Below are positions 57,789-64,000 of a DNA stretch of 64,000 bases, in pieces. The stretch lies in NCBI GenBank assembly GCA_002082245.2, contig NBTC02000001.1, forward strand, positions 124,001-188,000, read 5' to 3'. The position numbers were made by a program, and so were the translations under genes. Source of the DNA: Yersinia enterocolitica (GTDB taxonomy: Bacteria; Pseudomonadota; Gammaproteobacteria; Enterobacterales; Enterobacteriaceae). The notes beneath the pieces were generated by a model. The model saw nothing but the letters and a program-made list of their open reading frames with translations, had not been told where the DNA came from and made no database searches. Position 1 is the first letter of the stretch; every line of letters begins with the position of its first letter.

Positions 57789-59063
57789 TCAGGCACACTG
57801 ATCCAAAGATGGCGTCCGAAGCCATCGTTTCTGCTCCATTTTATGCAGCCTCTCCGACAGTAATTCTGTTGTGTGAAACCCCGTCTGCGCGCCGGCAAAA
57901 CGCAGACGGTCACCGCACAGGATACATTGGTACGGATCCGTGCCCAGGAAACCCTTCATCAGTACCGCGAATCCCGGCTTCTCTGGTTTTTTACGCGCCT
58001 CCATCTTCAGGGCCTCATACACTTTTGGCAGCAGCAGGCCCCGCTTGCGGTTGGATAAAAAACCGTAGTAGCGCACCATTTTAAAATGACGCGCCGGAAT
58101 GTGGCTGATATAGCGCCCGATCATCTCTTCCTGCGTCAGCGTTTGGCGTTTGTATTGCTGCGTACGATGATCGTGGTAATGATGGACCACAGCACCGCCG
58201 CTGTAGTGTCGCAGCTGAGAGGCGGCTACCGGCGGACGCTTCAGATAACGCCCCAGGTATTTGACGCTGTGCCAGGCCCCCCGGGTTTTCTTCGCGAAGT
58301 GGACTTTCCAGTAACGCCCGTACTGGGCCTTCAGATAGCGTCGCCACTGAGTTTCATCGCGAATGTGGCCCAGCCCCGGCAGGCTGCCGGGTTTGATACG
58401 GTCGTAGCTTTCGCGCAGCAGACCAATAACCGCCCCGCGCCAGATTTTCTCCACTTCCTTCTTCTTAAAAAACAGGGCGCGCCATACGTCATTTTTGACA
58501 TCGAGGCCACCCCGGGTCACGGAGACATGGATGTGGGGATGCTGATTGAGCTGGCGGCCATAGGTGTGCAGGGCGCAGAAAATGCCGACCTCGATACCCT
58601 GTTTGCGGGCCCAGCGGAGCATGGCGCGGGTGGCACAGCTAAACAGGTCATTGAGCAGGGGCCAGCTATTGTTGAAAAAAGGCCAGAGCAGGTGGGGCAT
58701 AGTAAAAGTGATGTGTTGCCAGACGCAGTCGGGCAGGATGTGTTGCTGCTCGGCAATCCACTGCTCGGTTGCTTTCATTCCGCATGAACTGCAGGCTTTA
58801 GACTTGCAGCTCTGACAGAAAAAACGTGAGTGGGTGCAGTCCGGCGAGGCACAGCAGTAGCGTCGAACGCCCATGGCACAGGTGCCGCAGGCGAGCATGC
58901 GCTCGACGGAGAGTTGGGTCCAATCAGTGAGAGTGTCACCGTGTTTGTCGAGAAAGCGGTTCCAGCCCTCGTCGTGTTGGAAGAGCAGTTTCGCCGGACG
59001 GGGAATATACATGCGGCGGTAATTTACCCTGTGATATTGCGGGTGAAATAAAAGAGAGGACAC
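57789..59063 (-). CDS. IS91-family transposase
   Basis: 424 aa. The N-terminal zinc-finger region (CGTCAMGVRRYCCASPDCTH, CQSCKSKACSSCGMKA) is followed by the HUH-like core with ALHTYGRQLNQHPHIHVSVT and by the Tyr region HSVKYLGRYLKRPPVAASQL. The C-terminus is GRYISHIPARHFKMVRYYGF and PYQCILCGDRLRF. Rolling-circle type transposition. Apparently intact; it is the full-length reference for the fragments at 577 and 11275. Confidence 0.92.
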   Translation of the reverse strand: MSSLLFHPQYHRVNYRRMYIPRPAKLLFQHDEGWNRFLDKHGDTLTDWTQLSVERMLACGTCAMGVRRYCCASPDCTHSRFFCQSCKSKACSSCGMKATEQWIAEQQHILPDCVWQHITFTMPHLLWPFFNNSWPLLNDLFSCATRAMLRWARKQGIEVGIFCALHTYGRQLNQHPHIHVSVTRGGLDVKNDVWRALFFKKKEVEKIWRGAVIGLLRESYDRIKPGSLPGLGHIRDETQWRRYLKAQYGRYWKVHFAKKTRGAWHSVKYLGRYLKRPPVAASQLRHYSGGAVVHHYHDHRTQQYKRQTLTQEEMIGRYISHIPARHFKMVRYYGFLSNRKRGLLLPKVYEALKMEARKKPEKPGFAVLMKGFLGTDPYQCILCGDRLRFAGAQTGFHTTELLSERLHKMEQKRWLRTPSLDQCA

Positions 59064-59231
59064 TCACACTGCCCGCAGTCGCAGTCGCAGTCGCAGTCGT
59101 GTTCGTCCGGTCTGTCAGCCCAGTTGGCCCAGTGGGAGCGAAGCTACAAAATGCGACATCTGACTTTTTTGAGCTGGATCTGAGTAAAAATCACTTACCT
59201 GTGAAATGGTTGCTGTAGCGATTACCCACTG

Positions 59232-61029
59232 ATGATTCAGGGAGTTAGAATTTTGTCACAGGATCAACCATTTGATGAAAGGGATATTTGGAGTTTGCTT
59301 GCTGACGAGCTTTCTTTACTCCCTGGCATGACCGATGCCGGTCGCTTAGGGTTTGCCATTCAATTGAAATTCCGACAAACATATGGCCATTACCCTGAAT
59401 CAATAAGCGAACTCCCCTCAGGTATTGTGCGCGTTATTGCTGAACAGATTGGATGTACTTCTGTACCCTTCGAAAATTACCCTCTTCAGGGACGACAGGC
59501 CCAGCGTCACCGACAAAATATTCGTCGCTATTTGGGTGTCAGACTCCCCAATAAAAACGATATAGCGCAGCTTACTGCCTGGTTAACCGAATTTATCCTT
59601 CCATTAAACCCGCAAGCTCTACATGGCAGTGAGCTTGTTTCTGACTGGTGTCAGGAGCAGAAGATTGAACGTCCCGCAGCCGATCACCTGGATCGGGTTA
59701 TTCGTTCAGCTGTGCACCAGTTCGAAACAGAACAGCAAAACATCATATTCACCCGACTTTCACTCGACAGTAAGGTTGCCATCAACCATTTACTGTCGGC
59801 CGAAGAACCCGGTACCGACAGAGTAACTGAAGTCACGTTCAGTAGACTCAAAGCCGACCCGGGAAGAGCCAGTCTGGAGAATGTCCTTTCCGTCATCGCC
59901 CAGCTAAAATGCCTTGATAGCATTGCGCTACAGCCGGGTATTTTTCAGGGAATATCTCCTAAATTCATCGTGCAGTTTCAACAACGGTGTGCCAGTGAAT
60001 CGATCAGGGAGCTTCGTCGCCACCCTTCGGCGATCCGTTACAGTATGGTGGCCATGTTTTGCTGGCGTCGCCGCCAACAGTTGACCGATGCATTGATTGA
60101 AATGTTGATGATACTGATCCATAACCTCGGTACCCGGGCTGAAAAAAAAGTCGATAAAAAGCAGTTCGCAGCGTTTAAAAAAGTCAGGGGTAAGGCGCGT
60201 CTGCTGTTTTGCATGGCCGAAGCCACTGTTGACCAGCCGGACGGTGTCATAAAAGAGGTTGTCTATCCTGTCGTTTCTCAGAAAATGCTGCAAAATCTGG
60301 TCGATGAATTCAAAACACTGGGGGTAAATACCGAACAGGAAGTCCATGAATCCATGCGTTCTTCTTACGGTAGCCACTATCGACGCATGTTGATGCCGGT
60401 GCTGGACAGGCTTGAATTTCAGTCTGGTAATGCGCTGTATCGACCCGTTATTGATGCCATTCAGATCATTAAAGAAAACAGAGCCAGCAATCAGTATTTC
60501 TACGCTGTGGGCGATGTACCCGTTGACGGTATTATTCAGAAAAAATGGCGGGATATTGTCATCGAACAGAGCAAATCAGGCGAAGAACGAATCAATCGCA
60601 TCAACTATGAAATTTGCGTTTTACGGGCTTTACGTAAGAGTCTGCGTAACAAAGAAATTTGGGTAACAGGCGCGGACCGTTATCGTGATCCAGCAGAGGA
60701 TCTCCCCGAGGACTTTGCCACTAACCGGGCCTATTATTATTCCTTGTTGCAGGCTCCTGCCGATGCGACAACCTTTATTACTCAAATCAAAGACAGGATG
60801 CGCCATTGGCTCGGCACCCTAAATAATGGCCTGCCAGATAACCCCAAACTTCGCATCAGGGGGCAGGGAAAAAATCGTATCCACCTGACGCCACTGGACA
60901 AACAGAGTGAGCCCCCCAACACAGCTGCGCTGAAGCAGGAGATTGGCCATCGGTGGGCCGATCTGGAGTTAATAGACATACTCAAGGAAGTCGATTTACG
61001 GGAACATTTCTCGTCGTTATTTCGCACAT
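59232..61029 (+). pseudogene. tnpA: Tn3-family transposase, 3'-truncated
   Basis: About 600 of the usual about 1000 residues. The DUF4158 N-terminus is seen in LSLLPGMTDAGRLGFAIQLK and QRHRQNIRRYLGVR; later segments include RYSMVAMFCWRRRQQLTDAL and NYEICVLRALRKSLRNKEIW. The DDE catalytic C-terminal half is missing: the frame reads into the repeat at 61030 and ends 61055. A TTG at 59253 (LSQDQPF) is a good alternative start, with GGGAG upstream. Confidence 0.9.
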
Positions 61030-61310
61030 GGCTAGGGGTAAGGATTCGTGCGTAAATGTGTAAGAACGCTCTACAGGCCACGCCTGTTCTGGCTTTGCAT
61101 GTTTATATAAATTTTAAACTAAACTATGATGTTGGTTTTGCTGTCCCAATTAAACCCTTCAATAAAAACACTCCTGATAGCCCAGTAAACAAGGGGTTGA
61201 AGCTAATAAATACTGGTCAATTTAAAGAGTACTTTAAATGGTACAACCACCGTTAGCTGCCTAAATATTTGTCTTGTTACCTGTTTACGCACGAATCCTT
61301 ACCCCTAGCC
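61030..61310. mobile_element. 281-bp inverted-repeat miniature element (Tn3-derived)
   Basis: Perfect 27-bp terminal inverted repeats starting GGCTAGGGGTAAGGATTCGT. The same sequence is at 57526. The inside is AT-rich and contains a 66-codon ORF (61056-61256, KNALQATPVLALHVYINF). It looks like a TIME/MITE. No 5-bp target duplication is evident. Confidence 0.7.
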
Positions 61311-61347
61311 AATTACGGGTTATGCGACAAGGTGGCGCGGAACACCT

Positions 61348-61647
61348 TCATAGATGGAACGCCACACGCTTACCAGTAGGCAATGTTACATCAATGCTTA
61401 ATTCTCCTCCCAAGGCAGCCACATAGCGCTTCAGCGTCGAGAGTCGTGGATCATGGTCGGCATTCTCAATACGTGCAATAGAGGGCTGTTGAACCCCCAT
61501 AACAGTCGCCAGTTCTGTCTGTGACATATCCAACTCATCCCGTAGCTGACTGAGAGCCAGTTTAATGCTTGCACGTTCAACCCGTTCTTCAACCCGAGCC
61601 TGCATTTCAGGACTTTCCTTTGCTAACAATTCTCTGTAAGTACCCAT
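61348..61647 (-). CDS. higA: HigA-type XRE antitoxin
   Basis: 99 aa. The N-terminal helices carry EERVERASIKLALSQLRDEL; the XRE HTH is MSQTELATVMGVQQPSIARI. The C-terminus is LSTLKRYVAALGGELSIDVT. The gene is 2 bp after the toxin gene, the toxin-first order of higBA. Confidence 0.9.
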   Translation of the reverse strand: MGTYRELLAKESPEMQARVEERVERASIKLALSQLRDELDMSQTELATVMGVQQPSIARIENADHDPRLSTLKRYVAALGGELSIDVTLPTGKRVAFHL

Positions 61648-61649
61648 GA

Positions 61650-62000
61650 TTATTTCTCCAAATTGTCCAGGTGGTGGCGATACTCGATATCAGCCAGCCG
61701 GATCATGTCTTTATAAAAGCGTTTCTCATTAACCCCAGTTTTGTCACCAGCACATAAAACGATTGCACGGCGCTTTGGGTCGAATGCAAAAAAGGCTCTA
61801 ATTGGGTCGCCTGCATGTTGAATCCGCAGCTCCTTCATATTGGGGAAATCTGACCCGTATAGCGTATCGACGTAGGGCCTGCCAAGATTGGGACCAAATT
61901 TCTCTAATACGCCCATTGCCTCATAAACCGATTCCCTGAGTGCTTCATCTTGAACGAGAAACCAACCGTCGAAACACTCTGTCGTAATGACTTCCCACAT
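61650..62000 (-). CDS. higB: HigB/Gp49-type RelE-superfamily toxin
   Basis: 116 aa: WEVITTECFDGWFLVQDEAL, GRPYVDTLYGSDFPNMKELR and PIRAFFAFDPKRRAIVLCAG, then KRFYKDMIRLADIEY, the phage-derived Gp49-like HigB pattern. The family cleaves mRNA on the ribosome. Such pairs are often carried by Tn3 elements and plasmids. Confidence 0.9.
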   Translation of the reverse strand: MWEVITTECFDGWFLVQDEALRESVYEAMGVLEKFGPNLGRPYVDTLYGSDFPNMKELRIQHAGDPIRAFFAFDPKRRAIVLCAGDKTGVNEKRFYKDMIRLADIEYRHHLDNLEK

Positions 62001-62032
62001 ACTGGCCTCATAGCTAATTCGTTATAATTAAT

Positions 62033-62054
62033 AATATAACTTATTCGTTATATT
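62033..62054 (-). promoter_or_regulatory. Operator palindrome upstream of higBA
   Basis: AATATAAC-6 bp-GTTATATT is a perfect inverted repeat about 35 bp before the toxin ATG. Further TTCGTTATA copies occur at 62018 and 62045. It fits autoregulation by the antitoxin. Confidence 0.6.
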
Positions 62055-62100
62055 ATCAACTTTTACTGTAACCATACTCGATGGTTAGGAATCTATGGTC

Positions 62101-62350
62101 ACTCCCGTTTTTGCAATACCGATCCTGAAGATATTGTTGGCTTGCCTGAATCTATCCGGCGTCTGAATGGGTTTTATGCCCGCGCCCTGATGAGTTACGC
62201 GCCTGATGAACCTTATAAATTGAGCGACATGCTAGCTGTCATTCCTAACCACAGGTTTTTCATCAGGCCGATAGACCGTTCATATCATCAATGGTCAATA
62301 TTCGCAAAACCAGATAAGTCACTGTTCAAACATGTAAATACAGCTGATAA
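62101..62350 (+). pseudogene. Unknown coding fragment cut by IS110
   Basis: An open frame from about 62106 (THSRFCNTDPEDIVGLPESI, RRLNGFYARALMSYAPDEPY, MLAVIPNHRFFIRPIDRSYH, QWSIFAKPDKSLFKH) without a convincing start; ATG is absent before residue 1 of this piece. It runs into the IS110 end. I do not recognise it. The regular composition suggests a real protein fragment. Confidence 0.35.
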
Positions 62351-63355
62351 TTACGCTTCAAAAGACTGCTGTCGGGCCGTCAGCGCCCATGAAATTCTGG
62401 CCAGTTTATTTGCCAGAGCGCAGGTCACAATGAAATTATTTTTCCGTAGCAATAATTCTCTGACCCAGTCGGCAAGCTTGCCCGACCGATGTTCCAGTGT
62501 TCGCAGGAATACTCTGGCGCACTGTACCAGCAATGCCCGTAGCTTTTTATTACCCCGTTTGCTGATACCCAGCAGGGTGGTTCGTCCCCCGGTACTGTAC
62601 TGACGTGGCACCAGACCCGTTGAAGCTGCAAAATCCCGGCTGCTACCGTATTGTTTTCCGTCGCCCAGTTGAGTGGAAAGTAGACTTGCGGTCAGAGGGC
62701 CGACACAGGGAATGGTCAGTAAGCGCTGGCCTGTACTATCTGCGTCAAGAGATACCTTCAGTTGAGTTTCCAGATCTTTAATTTGTTCAAGGAGATAACC
62801 ATAATGCTCACGCAGCTTCTGCAGTAATCTTGCAAGGTAGGGCGGAAATTTGTTTGTCTCCAGAATTTCTGCAAAATTTGTTATCAACGCAGGGCCTTTT
62901 GGGGCGCTGACACCAAACTCCCGTAAAAAAGCATGCATCTGATTGGAGGTTTTCACCTTATCCCTAACAAGCGATTCTCTTACCCGATGCAAGGCGTGCA
63001 TTGCCTGCTGAGACTCCGTTCTGGGTTGAACAAACCGCATTGATGGCCGGGATGCTGCTTCACAGATAGCCTCCGCATCAACGAAGTCATTTTTATTCGT
63101 TTTGACGAACGGACGAACAAATTGGGGTGATATGAGCTTTGGTGTATGCCCCAGTTCAGATAGTTTGCGGACCATGAAATGGGCACCACCACAGGCTTCC
63201 ATCACGATGGTCGTTGCAGGGCATGTTGCCAGAAATTCAAACATTTTTTGTCTGGTAAACTTTTTACGGAAAACAGCTTTTCCGTGGCGATCCTGACAGT
63301 GGATGTGGAAAGAGTTTTTACCCAGGTCGATACCAATGAGCGTAATATTTTCCAT
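62351..63355 (-). CDS. IS110-family transposase (second type)
   Basis: 334 aa: ITLIGIDLGKNSFHIHCQDR, TTIVMEACGGAHFMVRKLSE and KNDFVDAEAICEAASRPSMR (DEDD), then IPCVGPLTASLLSTQLGDG and GLVPRQYSTGGRTTLLGISK. It is related to, but distinct from, the IS110 inside IS3. Intact. Confidence 0.93.
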   Translation of the reverse strand: MENITLIGIDLGKNSFHIHCQDRHGKAVFRKKFTRQKMFEFLATCPATTIVMEACGGAHFMVRKLSELGHTPKLISPQFVRPFVKTNKNDFVDAEAICEAASRPSMRFVQPRTESQQAMHALHRVRESLVRDKVKTSNQMHAFLREFGVSAPKGPALITNFAEILETNKFPPYLARLLQKLREHYGYLLEQIKDLETQLKVSLDADSTGQRLLTIPCVGPLTASLLSTQLGDGKQYGSSRDFAASTGLVPRQYSTGGRTTLLGISKRGNKKLRALLVQCARVFLRTLEHRSGKLADWVRELLLRKNNFIVTCALANKLARISWALTARQQSFEA

Positions 63356-63489
63356 GACGGTTCTCCGGATGAATACCTGTTCTCAGCATAGTGCTTGAAA
63401 GGAGGGAGTGACCATCTCATTAGTTGGATCCCTTCTTTTCCCTTAGGTCAGAGGCAAAAGAGGGTGATAGGGCATGAGTTTCGTCAGCT

Positions 63490-63658
63490 CAGGCAGCGCG
63501 ACGTTGACGATTGGTTAAAATAACCCCCATTTTGATGCCCAATCCAAATTTCAGGCAGATCTTCCCTATGCCGCCTGCCGCAACCATCGCTCTGTTTTGA
63601 ACTCCTGCCTACGTCGTGCCAACAACTCTTCTGCCCGGATAGTCCGTGAAGGTGTTTT
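63490..63658 (-). mobile_element. IS91/IS66 junction remnant
   Basis: Positions about 63530-63625 are the reverse of the IS91 C-terminus region seen at 930-1030 (including GATGGTTGCGGCAGGCGGCA with few changes), followed by a stub resembling the IS66 tnpC tail. No working gene. Confidence 0.6.
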
Positions 63659-64000
63659 TGAACCGCCCCGGTTTTCTTGGAGAGTTTTTGAACCCGTTGT
63701 TCACGCGGCCAGATCTTTGCCAGCATGTGAAGCATAGTAGCCTTTTTCTGCTTCCATCGGCGGGATATGGCCCAGGCGTTCCAACAGTCTGCGATTGTTA
63801 AACCAGTCCACCCATTCCAGCGTCGCCAGCTCTACATCCTGACGCGTTTTCCAACTTTTTCGGTGGATCACTTCAGCCTTGTACAGACCGTTAACGCTTT
63901 CAGCCAGCGCGTTGTCGTAAGAATCACCCGTACTGCCCGTCGACGCCAACAACTCAGCATCTTTCAGCCGTTGCGTGTACGCCAGCGACACATACTGGGA
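63659..64000 (-). mobile_element. IS3-family element, copy 4 (runs off window)
   Basis: Starts with TGAACCGCCCCGGTTTTCTT and is identical to the other three copies as far as it is visible. Confidence 0.9.
63701..64000 (-). CDS. IS3-family transposase OrfB, partial
   Basis: The C-terminal about 99 residues of the same OrfB, from VSLAYTQRLKDAELLASTGS to HAGKDLAA, including the catalytic Glu region LAESVNGLYKAEV. The start is outside the window. Confidence 0.93.
   Translation of the reverse strand, partial: SQYVSLAYTQRLKDAELLASTGSTGDSYDNALAESVNGLYKAEVIHRKSWKTRQDVELATLEWVDWFNNRRLLERLGHIPPMEAEKGYYASHAGKDLAA

Larger units (their letters stand above)
57526..61310. mobile_element. Tn3-like transposon region
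   Basis: Starts with GCTAGGGGTAAGGATTCGTG, facing right. The inverse of this sequence ends at 61310, and a further direct copy is at 61030. Inside are an IS21-type end, a full IS91 transposase gene and a 3'-truncated Tn3 transposase. No resolvase is seen. Confidence 0.65.

Noticed and set aside
63484..63735. An 83-aa protein on the minus strand
   Set aside because: It reads through the IS3 end into IS91/IS66 scraps; no real gene.

Overview
The window is an insertion-sequence-rich piece of an Enterobacterales genome. The best taxonomic anchors are a CpxR of enterobacterial type, a complete scpABCD (sleeping beauty mutase) operon, an F-like ccdAB-resD plasmid maintenance module, a ParA/ParB pair and an inverse autotransporter of the intimin/invasin family. 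Together they suggest a Yersiniaceae-like, host-associated bacterium, and probably a large plasmid or a chromosome with integrated plasmid DNA. The genus is my inference; no rRNA or rep gene is visible. Many genes are broken (cpxA, resD, an autotransporter, an effector-like gene, many transposases), as expected for a lineage with IS expansion and gene decay.

Layout. 1-1811: fragments of IS6, IS91 and two IS66 elements. 2136-9823: one metabolic block on the minus strand, scpA-scpB-scpC-scpD followed by a sigma54-dependent activator; it would convert succinyl-CoA to propionate through methylmalonyl-CoA. 9960-16229: a small ORF, an IS3 relic and a two-ended Tn7/Tni-like transposon that holds an autotransporter beta-barrel fragment and an ISAs1 copy. 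16230-20675: IS3 relic, an IS3 element carrying an IS110 inside it, and a ribbon-helix-helix protein. 21330-22114: cpxR with an eroded cpxA. 22400-25150: IS relics, a DUF2442 gene and an unknown 229-aa protein. 25155-38354: an IS6-bounded segment that carries clear marks of a 9.6-kb inversion; it contains ISNCY copies, a second IS3::IS110 composite, ccdAB, broken resD and a third, truncated composite.

39477-46368 holds three genes whose N-termini carry a variant of the WEK(I/M)xxFF translocation motif of SPI-2-type type III effectors: a 789-aa protein built of 41-residue tandem repeats, a 342-aa unknown, and an LRR-NEL E3 ubiquitin ligase with the catalytic CxD motif. Two more genes (53458-54447, frameshifted, with a possible CE-clan cysteine protease triad; 56231-57529) share a weaker N-terminal motif and are further candidates. 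No secretion apparatus or chaperone gene is in the window, so secretion is inferred. 47912-50164 is an inverse autotransporter ending in a C-type-lectin-like domain, with the 3' part of a reverse transcriptase just beyond it. 50662-53151 is the parAB operon. 57526-61310 is a Tn3-like region with a short inverted-repeat element, followed by a HigBA-type toxin-antitoxin pair and another IS110. The window ends inside a fourth IS3 copy.

Together the genes describe an accessory replicon with stability modules (parAB, ccdAB, higBA), surface adhesins and a scattered set of predicted secreted effectors, reshaped repeatedly by IS6, IS3, IS110, IS66 and ISAs1.
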